This document shows, piece by piece, positions 47,534 through 56,251 of a stretch of DNA of 64,000 nt. The stretch is from contig NC_083520.1 in the NCBI RefSeq assembly GCF_032362555.1, positions 930,001 through 994,000 of the forward strand. The letters run 5' to 3'. Under the pieces are notes generated by a model that was given only the letters and a program-made list of their open reading frames with translations, was not told the origin of the DNA and searched no databases. A program made the position numbers and the translations under genes. Origin of the DNA: Amyelois transitella (lineage: Eukaryota > Arthropoda > Insecta > Lepidoptera > Pyralidae). Positions within the stretch are counted from its first letter, which is position 1. Every line of letters starts with the position of its first letter.

Positions 47534-47700
47534 CGTTTGAGAAAAACATGACAAACATGAAAAAGTATATAGCAGTAATTATAAGCCTACACGGAATAAC
47601 TTGGACATACTCGGGATTTTTTTCGTCAATTTATTATGTATTTCGATGAAACGTATGCAGTAAAAGGTGATTCTAGCAAAACACAATGTTTTGAACTTAC

Positions 47701-47820
47701 CCATTATGTGGAAAAGATGACCAAAACGGCACAAATCAGTAATTTACACAGAAAAACATCACTAAAAACACTTCACAGCAGCGGACATTTTACAATTCAA
47801 CAATGTTGCCACTAAACTAC
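47701..47820 (-). other. Candidate 5'UTR exon of an unidentified minus-strand gene
   Basis: On the minus strand a CACATAATGG/GTAAGTTC exon-intron junction (donor starting at 47700) ends a GC-moderate block upstream of the RpL34 promoter, in divergent orientation. No long open frame enters the donor. It could be a non-coding first exon of a gene running left. No downstream exon was identified, so this is weak. Confidence 0.22.
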
Positions 47821-48084
47821 TTTAAAAAAAATCTATGTTCTGGATGCATTCAGTGCTCAACATTTTGCGGTACTTTAAAATATGTAGTGAAATTCGTTAA
47901 TTAACTCGTCATATCAATTCCAGTTCTTTATGCTTAGATTATTAAAATGAAAACAAATTACCAAAATATGACAAGAGTTTATTACGACGAGGTGAAAAAA
48001 AAATAATGTAAATAAATAATTGTATTGGTTCGTGGAACAAACCCAATGATGTTAGGAGTGTTGCCATAGTTTACATCTGTTTTC

Positions 48085-48246
48085 TTTTCTTGTCAACAGC
48101 TGTCAAAAAGGTTAGGATGTGAAGGATTTTAGAAAAAATATTTAATAAATCCACAGTAATCCTTGATTTAATAAGTAAAAGTTAGTATATCTCTGCTGTT
48201 ATTCGAAGTGCTGTGTGTGTTAAATATATTTTATTTTATATTTCAG
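48085..48246 (+). promoter_or_regulatory. Probable RpL34 TOP-like start and 5'UTR intron
   Basis: A pyrimidine-rich start (TTTTCTTTTCTTG, 48081-48093) resembles the terminal oligopyrimidine tract of ribosomal protein mRNAs. A possible donor AAG/GTTAGG is at 48110/48111. An acceptor TATTTCAG ends at 48246, seven bases before the ATG. The tract and splice words are seen; the transcription start and intron are inference. Confidence 0.4.
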
Positions 48247-48253
48247 CTCTAAA

Positions 48254-49445
48254 ATGGTACAGCGGTTAACTTTCAGGCGACGTTTGTCGTACAACACCAA
48301 GTCCAATCAAAGGAGAATGTAAGTTTATACTCTTTTTAAGTCATTATTATTCCTGTTACAGTTATTGAATATATATTTTTTGCATTTAAAAATCAAGCAA
48401 TACCAAGAGTTTAAGTGTTTTTGTTACAAACATAACCTCAACCTTTTGCACCAGGCAAGTGGTACTAGGAACCTCTGTTATTTTGTAACACCTACTGTAT
48501 TGTATTTCAACCGCGAGTCGTATCGAGGAGGTTGCAACCGAGACTAAATTCAGTTTGAATCAAAGTAATTCATTTGGTGGTGTATCCACCAAGAATGGTC
48601 AATGACTTCAACAACTAGCTATTTCACCAATACTCTTGTGATCTTTGAAGAATTGTGGTATTAAAAATCTAAATTATTGCTGCTATTTATTATAAGACAT
48701 GCCTACAATTTAGTAAAGTAGTTTCAAGTTGTCAAATCGACATAATCTTAAGATACTCATGATATATCCATTGATGAACTAGCGGCATAGATGGAATATT
48801 TTGTCAAAATTATGTCAGAATTGGAAAGCCACTTGGTTAATCTGATCCTAATTAACACGCTAAAGCGCAGTTAATTCCCCAATTACCTTTTCATAATTTT
48901 ATATTCTTATTTTTTTTTCAAAGCAGGTAACCTTATAATAAGACTTATAATAAATCTAATATCATAAAAGAATCTGTCTCCTTATTATGCTATTTGCCTA
49001 TATCTCTTAACTGATTTCTTAACTTTGGTAAAAATCTGACACATCATTGAGAAATTAATAATTTGAGAAATTCCACTGCAAAATTTATCTGATCATTAAT
49101 GAATTACTGTTTTAATATATTTATTACACCATGTACATTTTAATTTACAGAGTAAGAACTCCTGGTGGACGTCTGGTCTATCAATATGTAAAGAAACCCA
49201 AGAAGATCCCTAGATGTGGTCAGTGCAAGAGCAAACTCCGTGGCATTGAGCCCGCCAGACCCGCAGAGCGCTCCCGTCTATGCTATCGCAAGAAGACAGT
49301 CAAGCGTGTATACGGTGGTGTCCTCTGCCACAAGTGTGTGAAACAACGCATTGTAAGAGCCTTCCTGATCGAGGAACAGAAGATTGTGAAGGTCCTCAAA
49401 GCACAGCAAGCCAGTTCAAGGGGTGGCAAGAAGTCCACAAAGTGA
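48254..49445 (+). CDS. RpL34: 60S ribosomal protein L34 (two coding exons)
   Basis: Exon 1 is 48254-48318 ([20 protein letters not shown]...), ending at GTAAGT. The intron is 48319-49150 (832 bp) and exon 2 is 49151-49445. The junction falls inside an Ile codon (AT/A) and the total of 360 nt gives 119 aa, close to the usual length. Family hallmarks are [17 protein letters not shown], a [11 protein letters not shown] motif and a second [19 protein letters not shown], together a four-cysteine zinc-binding layout, and a Lys-rich C-terminus. The protein is a structural component of the large ribosomal subunit. An AATAAA lies 12 nt after the stop (49457-49462). The gene is compact with intact splice sites and looks like the functional locus, not a processed copy. 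Confidence 0.97.
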
Positions 49446-49470
49446 ATGTTAGGGTTAATAAATAAGTAAA

Positions 49471-49727
49471 AACAAGTGCTGCTTTTTATTTTTTTATTAT
49501 GGCACCATGTTGAGTTGTATTATAGCCATATGCCAATTCTTGATAGGCTGTATTTATATTATTGAGGAAGAACAATAGCACAACTCAACAGATGATAGTG
49601 CTGCTCTACATATTAAATATTATTATTCATTTATTTTAGACAGGATTTTTAATACAGATAAGAAAATAAACCCTGAATGTGTCCAGGAGCGCAGCTAGTC
49701 AATGAATATATTCCTCAAAAATAAATA
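49471..49727. other. RpL34 to RIOK3 intergenic DNA, left part
   Basis: AT-rich; no feature beyond the RpL34 3' flank. Repeats fill the rest of the interval up to 52.05 kb. Confidence 0.5.
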
Positions 49728-50160
49728 TATACGGGACTAGGGTTGAAAAAAGCGGGAAATTTTCCGGTTTTTTTCAAATTCCCTCGTTTTTATAAAAGTT
49801 TTTTACGAAAGTTTCAAGAAAGATAAGAATGAAATATATCATGTTTTTTATTAATAAAACGGAAAAATATTAAAGAAATGGAAAAATACGATAGGAAAAG
49901 TATTGATTTCCTTACAATATGCATCATTGTTTTAAAAATTGGTAATTATACATAGAATATATATATAGTTTTCCAATCGTTTTTTTCTTACATTTCGAAA
50001 CAAACGACGAAAATTTCAATAAAACCGTTTTTTCCCCAATGTTTTATTCTGATATATTTCAATGTAACAAACCAATAAAACGGTAAAAAACGAAAAAACG
50101 TTTCTTTCACCGAAAAAAACAATTTGTTTCTTTCGGAATTTTCAACGCTATACGGGACTA
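49728..50160. mobile_element. 409-bp insertion of unknown class inside a tSINE tail
   Basis: TATACGGGACTA occurs at 49728-49739 and 50149-50160, flanking 409 bp that start GGGTTGAAAA and end TTTTCAACGC (9 of 10 bases inverted). The second flank runs straight into tSINE tail sequence (TTACACAGATTGAG), and the intact tail at 8722 also carries TATACGGGAC. The insertion therefore split a tSINE. The interior repeats AAAACGG and CCGTTTTTT words on both strands. A 12-bp duplication is long for a cut-and-paste element, so the class is unclear. Confidence 0.65.
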
Positions 50161-50335
50161 TTACACAGATTGAGTTAGTCTCAAAGTATATTCGATTCTT
50201 GTGTTATGAGATACTAACTACGATAACTAACGTTACTATATTTTATAATAAATATTTATTTAAATATCCAAGACCCAGGCCAATCTGAAAAAGTTATTTT
50301 CTCATCATGCCCTGGCCGGGATTCTAACCCGGGAA
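50149..50335 (-). repeat. tSINE copy, truncated in the tRNA-like head
   Basis: The body and tail match 27342-27564. The head stops shortly after the B box, whose sequence is mutated (GGTTAGAATCC). Confidence 0.83.
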
Positions 50336-50371
50336 TTTGTAGCATCCAAACGTTTGTCAGAGTTGCCGTTG

Positions 50372-50453
50372 GTTTTAGTATTTTTGAGATACTATCACCG
50401 TAGATATTAGGTATAGTTTTAGTATTTTTAAGATACTATCACCGTAGATGTTA
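50372..50453. repeat. Two-copy tandem repeat, 44-bp period
   Basis: GTTTTAGTATTTTTGAGATA then CTATCACCGTAGATATTA at 50372-50409 recurs at 50416-50453 with two substitutions. Confidence 0.9.
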
Positions 50454-50510
50454 TAGGGCAGGTTGAATTCAGACTAGTGGTTTCATGAATGAATTAGATT
50501 TGTATTGTAG

Positions 50511-50640
50511 TTTGCGCCGTTATACATACATACATAAAATCACACCTCTTTCCCGGAGGGGTAGGCAGACTACCTCTTTCCACTTGCCATGATCTCTGCA
50601 TAGGTACTTCCTTCGCTTAATCCACTTTTTGCGCCGTTAT
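50511..50640 (-). mobile_element. 5'-truncated LINE-B 3' end with 13-bp target-site duplication
   Basis: TTTGCGCCGTTAT occurs at 50511-50523 and 50628-50640, flanking about 104 bp of LINE-B tail (CATACATACATAAAATCACA, TTTCCCGGAGGGGTAGGCAG). The perfect duplication shows that this tail sequence is inserted by target-primed reverse transcription, with the same duplication length as SINE-A. Confidence 0.88.
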
Positions 50641-50832
50641 TATAGCTATATTGTTCTGAGCCTTCATCGCTAAAAAAATATCTGGATAAAATAAAAGTTA
50701 GTTTCTTTTTTACTACGCTTTTTTTCAACCAATCAGTCCGACTCATCGAAGCAAATTTTGTTGACGATTGGTTGAAATTTAGTGACACTGTGACAGTGAT
50801 ATTTTAACAGTCTTCATCATGTCAATGTCAAA

Positions 50833-51060
50833 TTGCCTGAGCTGAGTAAGGATGTTCCAAGGAAATTATATTTACAAGGCCTATATTTTGCCAACGCGTT
50901 ATGTGATTATTCTATTATTTTTAACGTTGTGGAATGTTGTGAATCAATTGCGAACGATTATGCGCTACTTTATGCTCATAAGTTTTTAATTGCTAACATA
51001 TTCTTCCAAACTGCTTTTGATATTTTACATTTAAAGCGTCTCGCCGAGTGCGTTGATTAA
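50833..51060 (+). CDS. Unrecognised 75-codon open frame, doubtful gene
   Basis: The frame starts from a non-ATG codon and reads into a Cys/Leu/Phe-rich peptide (CESIANDYALLYAHKFLIAN) ending in TAA. The codon texture looks protein-like, but I know no family. No ATG opens this frame, and there is no confirmed splice acceptor. It ends exactly where repeat family F begins, so it may be a relic of that element. Confidence 0.15.
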   Translation: MPELSKDVPRKLYLQGLYFANALCDYSIIFNVVECCESIANDYALLYAHKFLIANIFFQTAFDILHLKRLAECVD

Positions 51061-51061
51061 T

Positions 51062-51360
51062 CGCCTTCAAAAAAAGGTGGTTCTCAGTTTAACCTGTATG
51101 TATGTCCGCGATTATCTCGCGTTTCGTTGAACCGATTTTGACGCTGTTTTCAGGAAAGTATTTCATACACAAAGAAGACGATACACTAATAAATTAAACC
51201 GACTACTAAAAAGTAGTATATCATTTGGAGACGATTCTCTTTTTTTAAACCGCCTTCAAAAAAAGGTGGTTCACAGTTTGACCTGTATGCGTATGTTTGT
51301 AAATATGTTTGTCCACAATTATCTTGCGTTTCGCTGAACCAGTTTTGATGCGGTTTGAAA
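51062..51360 (+). repeat. Repeat family F, two direct copies
   Basis: CGCCTTCAAAAAAAGGTGGT starts at 51062 and again at 51251. Each is followed by CAGTTT.ACCTGTATG, a TTATCT.GCGTTTCG block and GAACC.GTTTTGA. The spacing is 189 bp. The second copy has extra GTTTGTAAATATGTTTGT. Confidence 0.85.
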
Positions 51361-51413
51361 TATTATATAGCTGTTAGTTCAATATATTCTAGTATATTAA
51401 TAAAAAATATATT

Positions 51414-52048
51414 GCATACATATAATCACGTATATATCCCTTGCAGGGTAGACAGAGCCAACCGTTTTCAAAAGCCTGAAAGGCCACGTTCAGTAGTTTG
51501 CAGCTGTTCGGCTTAATAATGGAATTGAGATTCAAATTGTGCCAGGTTGTTAACTGATCACCAGAGATCGGAATAGGTAGATTGAATTGGGGTCAATGAA
51601 CTGAAACGTATATGGCCATGCCTCCGGGATTGCGGGATTTTGTAAATTATTAAGATTATTTTTTCCGGTATTTCTACAAGTAGGATGAAGATTATATTAG
51701 TGGTAGCTGTTTTCCCCTGACTTCGTTCACGTAAATTGTAGTCCTATGTTACCCGCGGACAATGTAGTTTACTGTAAGTGTATGTTCTGAAATGGAATCC
51801 CGGAAAAGAGGCTTATCCATGTTATGCTTTCTACGGTAATTCATGATGCAAGTACATAAAATCAATCTACCTATTCCGATCTATGCTGATCACATATATA
51901 AAGAAGATTTCCAAGTTAAGCCAAGCCTATTCCTTAGTCGCCTTTTACGACACTAATAGGAACGCGAAAAAGTAATAGAAGAAAAGAATAGGACCACTAC
52001 GGTTCTATTTTTTTTTTTCCATTGGTGCCGGGCACCCACCACACTGCA
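51414..52048 (-). mobile_element. SINE-A interrupted by a MITE
   Basis: The 3' half lies at 51414-51561 (ATATCCCTTGCAGGGTAGAC, GAAAGGCCACGTTCAGTAG). The 5' half resumes at 51894-52048 (AGTCGCCTTTTACGACA, GGTGCCGGGCACCC). The colinear element is split by the hAT-like insertion. Confidence 0.9.
51554..51893. mobile_element. hAT-like MITE, 324 bp, with 8-bp target-site duplication
   Basis: The element is 51562-51885. Its terminal inverted repeats are 24 bp with one mismatch, starting CAGAGATCGGAATAGG on the left and CATAGATCGGAATAGG on the reverse complement of the right. It is flanked by CTGATCAC at 51554-51561 and 51886-51893. Ends beginning CA(G/T)AG and an 8-bp duplication are the hAT signature. 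The duplicated word matches the uninterrupted SINE-A at this point (CTCATCAC in the 20.8-kb copy), confirming the insertion site. It has no transposase frame, so it is non-autonomous. Confidence 0.93.
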
Positions 52049-52265
52049 CTAATAATATTAGTAATATTTATTCTGCTACCTAATATAACGAACACCTCTA
52101 GAGTTGAGCTGAGAGACTCGAACCCCTCGAACTCCATTTTCAACAACGTCTCGTGAGTGCGATTTACATTAAGAAATAATTTACATTTTTCGCAATAATT
52201 ATATAATTTATTTTTTTAATTGAAATTTCTGTGATATAGTTAAGTATACTCATTATTTATACAAT
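52049..52265. other. RIOK3 upstream region
   Basis: AT-rich leader DNA before the RIOK3 ATG with a GC-richer patch at 52100-52165 (CGTCTCGTGAGTGCG). I cannot place a core promoter. Confidence 0.4.
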
Positions 52266-54470
52266 ATGTCGAACCCTTGGAAGAAAGTTGCAGCGCCAGC
52301 TGATGTGCAAAACCTTTCAGAAATAATGTCAGAGCAATATGCGAAAGATCTTCAAATCAAAGAAGAAATCAAATTCGCTGAAGAAATAGGGACTGCATTC
52401 CAGTCACACGACCCCGTAAGCAGCGAATCCAGTGATATATCGCCAGAAATATTGAAACATATTGAAGATTCGAACGTAAAAGAGTTCTGCGATTCAGACG
52501 CTGTTATTGCAAAAGTGTTGCAATGTCAATTTGATAAAGAATATGATGATGAAATCAGGCGAGTGGAAAAGAAACTCAACGGAGAATCGAAAGTGTCGGT
52601 ATCTTTTGAAAACTACCGCCATGTTCCTGACCATTTAATTTACGATTCCGAACCTGAAGATGAGGATGTTGACATAGCTGCTAATAAGGACTGGGATCGG
52701 TTTGAAACTAATGAGAAAGAGTTCGCAAATTTACCTACTGTTAAGAATGGCACAATAGTGACGAAACATGATAGTGATATTAATGGCAGGAGGAATGCAT
52801 GCCGTGTTATGGCATTCCCGCCAGAAGTGTGTACAGGGGATGGTGCTGGATTCGACATGAAACTGTCCAATGCAGTGTTTAATCAATTGAAAGAGAGTAC
52901 AAGAGTCCATCAGCCTCGCAAAATCACATTGTTAGATAAGAAGGATGCAAAAGCTACAGCTGTAATGGCCGTGGACGAGGCAACAAAGCTTATACTTTAT
53001 AAGCTTGTTTACACCACCAATCTGCTTGAGGCTGTTAATGGAGTGATCTCAACAGGCAAAGAAGCTGTTGTGTTCCATGCTGATGGAAACACTTCATATC
53101 CCGACTTGGTAATACCAAAAGAGTGTGCTGCCAAGGTATTCAAGACAACTCTGTGTGAATTTAAAACGAGGGATAAGTATATAGAGGCGGACTATCGTTT
53201 CAAAGATAGATTCTCGAAGCAGAATCCGTGGAAAATTGTGCAAATGTGGGCCGAGAAGGAGAAGCACAACTTGATACGTATGCAGAAGATTGGAATGAAT
53301 TGTCCCCAAATGATTTGTTTAAAAAAGAATGTTTTGTTGATGTCTTTTATTGGGCGTGACATCACACCGGCGCCAAAACTTAAAGATGTGATTCTTGATG
53401 CGAAAAAATGGCAGAGGGTGTACATTGAGGTTATAGATGCCATGTACAAATTGTACAATGAAGGGCACCTGATTCATGCCGATTTGTCGGAGTACAACAT
53501 CTTGTGGTGGGAGAACAAGTGTTGGTTTATAGATGTGTCCCAGTCAGTACAACCTGACTATCCGAAAGGGTTGGACTTCTTGCTCAGAGATTGCCAGAAT
53601 ATTACCAATGTAAGTAAAACAACAAGTATTTTCAGTCATGGGTAACATTAGTTTCATGGCGACCATGAATGTTGCCATATATTATAATATTGTTTAGATG
53701 TTGTAGGATATTGCATAACATAAACAAATATTTTGTTTCATTTGTGAGGTGTAAACAATGACTCACTAGTGTTTCTCATTATGATGGCTAGAAAGTAGTC
53801 TTTTTATCAAGTAATTAAGTTGTTGTTTTTTATAAAGTTGAAATTTTGATTTTAGAAATTCCTTATGAAATACGTTGTTAGTTTATCTTTTGGAGTTTTT
53901 TGGGGAACAAAGTCAAATTGCCTTCTGGTTATAGTTATGCTCCCTATGTAAGTCTCTATTTAATTATTTCTAACTCAATTTTATAATTTACAGTTCTTTG
54001 AGAAGAAGGGAGTGCAAAACATGAAGTCTGTAGACAAACTATTCAAGTGGATCACTGGCTTTGATGATGTGGATGTGAATCTGTTGGATGGAGTTCACAC
54101 AATCTACAATTCCTTATCATCCCGCTTTGAGATAGCACCAGATGACAATCGCAATGTCAGCTATCCGTTTGAGTATTGCTGGCAGAAGACCAATGAGGGG
54201 AGGATGGCGGAAAGTGACAATGAAGAAGATGAATTTGATGAAATGTGGAACTTCTCAATTAAGAATAAATTTGACACTGCCGTCAACTTAGGCAATGTTG
54301 TGGAAGTAGATGGCGAGGAAGATCATAAAAATGAAAAAATGAAGACTGAGGATAAGGTTGTTAATGAAGAATGTGTGAATATTGTTGATAATAATATCAA
54401 TTTCGCCAATGAATTGGATGTTGTACCCCTCGATGAGGGTATAAATAGTAGTAAACACAAAAAGTCTTAA
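52266..54470 (+). CDS. RIOK3: RIO-type atypical protein kinase RIOK3 (two exons, 606 aa)
   Basis: Exon 1 is 52266-53609 (448 codons), the intron is 53610-53993 (GTAAGT...ACAG, phase 0), and exon 2 is 53994-54470 (158 aa). The RIO P-loop STGKEAVVF starts at S262. The ATP lysine is K290 (AAKVFK), the catalytic loop HADLSEYN has D406, and IDVSQSV carries metal-binding D423. The segments VIPKECAAKVFKTTL and ADYRFKDRFSKQNPWK, and the N-terminal MSEQYAKDLQ, fit RIOK3 rather than RIOK1 or RIOK2. RIOK3 associates with pre-40S particles in cytoplasmic 18S rRNA maturation. The protein is longer than human RIOK3 (519 aa) because of an acidic C-terminal extension after the kinase domain. An AATAAA is at 54621-54626. 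Confidence 0.95.
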
Positions 54471-54626
54471 TGGAATGCCAATTAAATATATTGTATGACA
54501 AAAAGAAAATGTTCTTGAATATAAAAAATACAGGTTATGTATTGGGACGATACAATGTATACCTATCATATTTGAAGTAGATAAAAAGAAAATACAATTG
54601 TTCTTGACTGTTTTATTGGGAATAAA

Positions 54627-54989
54627 ACTAACTAGTTTATGATAATGATACAATTTGTTCTTATTTTTATAACCATAAACAGCACATCACCCGTTTCAAA
54701 GAATCAAACCTAAGAGATCACAAGCATAGTATGTCTCGATGAGGGCTCTCCATCATAGAACTGAAGATATCAATTTCTGAGTGCCTTTTGATATGCAACG
54801 CCATTTACCAGACATATAAGCAAAAATATGGTAGAATAGGCTATTTGACAAAGTTCTAAAAACTATCTTAGGGTATTTATTTGTTTATAAGGAGCCCTAC
54901 AAAAATACTTTTCTGCCTTTATTACAGCTATTTTATTAAAAAATCGAAAAAGAAAATGAAATATTCAAATATGCCGCCAAAACGCGACT
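54627..54989. other. Intergenic; weak minus-strand coding fragment
   Basis: On the minus strand 54784-54718 reads HSEIDIFSSMMESPHRDILC and reaches TGA, after a possible AAAAG acceptor. It looks like a short terminal exon but has no confirmed partner. A similar orphan stretch, also minus, reads EEIWIVFFKENPDFYAAELR near 55280-55375 and ends at GTAAGT. They may be exons of one small gene or its relic. Confidence 0.2.
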
Positions 54990-55130
54990 TTTAGCAATAT
55001 GGCGGCCATGGCATGCAGTGACGTAAATTTCGTGTAAATATCATACAAAGCTTGTTGGTGTTTCGAAAAGTTTTGATTTTCTCTTGTTTTATTTAACTTG
55101 TGCCACGTCATATGTGTGAAAATTATTAAA
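54960..55130 (+). promoter_or_regulatory. Probable promoter with YY1-type and CRE-like sites
   Basis: CAATATGGCGGCCATGG at 54995-55011 contains the YY1/Pho-type core AATATGGCGGC, and TGACGTAA (CRE/ATF-like) follows at 55019-55026. They sit about 105-135 bp before the THAP ATG in otherwise AT-rich DNA. Confidence 0.45.
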
Positions 55131-55259
55131 ATGAGTTCCTATAAATGTTGTGCAGTGCCTCAATGCACTAATACAACAATAAAATCTCCTACGAAACTGT
55201 TTTTTTCTATGCCGATGGATTTGAATATTCACAAGAAGTGGTTTCAGATCATGATCTAA
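55131..55259 (+). CDS. THAP-type zinc-finger fragment (42 aa), truncated
   Basis: It starts MSSYKCCAVPQCTNTTIKSP and continues to LNIHKKWFQ, then TAA. CxxxxC at the N-terminus, a TKLFFSMP block and the conserved Trp in HKKWFQ match the first half of a THAP DNA-binding domain. The domain's second zinc-ligand pair (C..H) and AVPTIF-type end are missing, and no good GT donor lies before the stop. It could be a decayed gene, a domesticated-transposase relic, or a first exon whose donor I failed to find. A 13-bp perfect inverted repeat lies just downstream (55321-55333, 55349-55361). Confidence 0.55.
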   Translation: MSSYKCCAVPQCTNTTIKSPTKLFFSMPMDLNIHKKWFQIMI

Positions 55260-55979
55260 GATAAGTGGTTACCAAGATATACTTACATTGATGTTTTCAC
55301 ATTCCTCAGTTCGGCAGCATAGAAATCTGGATTTTCTTTGAAGAAGACAATCCAGATTTCTTCCTCGCGGAATTGGTTTCCATTATTAAATACCTATGTT
55401 ATCTGAGTAATCCTGAGCGATCAAACACTTATAAAATCTTAAAAAATAATAGCGAACACTAAGGAACGGTACGATCCACAGTCTGTTTATGGATAATTGA
55501 CGTCATAATAGAAATAGCCAATCACGTTCGTTTTTAGTCACGTGACAGCTGCATATAAAAACCTAATTTTCTGAGACGGATTTTGTTTAAATTATGCAAT
55601 ATTTTTATTTCGCGTTATTACAAATCGCTCCAAAAAAATAATATTAAGACTGATGACATAAAAGGAATGTATATTTTTAATACAGTCAAATAGCTTATTG
55701 AAAATCTTTTTTACTGAAGCCAGTTAAAAACTACCAAGATATTTTTGCTTCACTTTAAAAATCTGGTGTGAAAATGCATAATCTCTGAAAAAGCCTTTGC
55801 TTTCTTTTACCTTTTACATGTATATTTGTCTACGGTATTTGTGAATTTCTCTTTTCAAAGTTTGGCAGACTCAAAGATCACATTTTGTTGGCTACCTGAT
55901 TACCTAAAGTAGAATGCCTAGTATAAAAGTTCCTTAGACCGTAAAAAAGAAGACTGGTTTTTATTGACTGCATCTTTGG
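55260..55979. other. Intergenic between THAP fragment and F8A
   Basis: AT-rich. It holds the 13-bp inverted repeat at 55321-55361. A TTTATT at 55960-55965 would serve as an AATAAA polyadenylation signal on the minus strand for F8A, about 290 bp after its stop. Confidence 0.4.
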
Positions 55980-56242
55980 TCAGTGGTCACAATTCGTAGG
56001 TTGCTATAACTCTTTGAGCTAACTCTTATCCACGCACTGAAAATCAAGGAGATCAACTAGCGACAAGAGGTGGCTTTAACCGCGATGACCAGCGATGAGT
56101 GGACTCTGCTGCTCACTGACTGTAGTTACAGCCAGAGGTCACAGTTTACTGGTCACACAACTTTTAAGTTAACCAAAAATGAGAGGTCTCTGCTTCTCAC
56201 TGTCTGAAAGTACAGCCGGAGGTCACAGTTCACTAGTCACAA
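55980..56242 (-). repeat. Degenerate tandem copies of F8A exon 6 sequence
   Basis: On the minus strand, 56242-56178 and 56158-56095 each repeat part of exon 6. GTGACCTCCGGCTGTA (or TCTGGCTGTAA) corresponds to CTGACCTCCGTCTGAAGC in the exon, followed by CAGTGAGAAGCAGAGACCTC parallel to CTGTAACAAGCAGAGATCTC. A weaker third match lies near 55985-56040. The copies are frameshifted and lie 3' of the stop, so they are presumably untranslated. Confidence 0.75.
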
Positions 56243-56251
56243 CTCTTCAAG

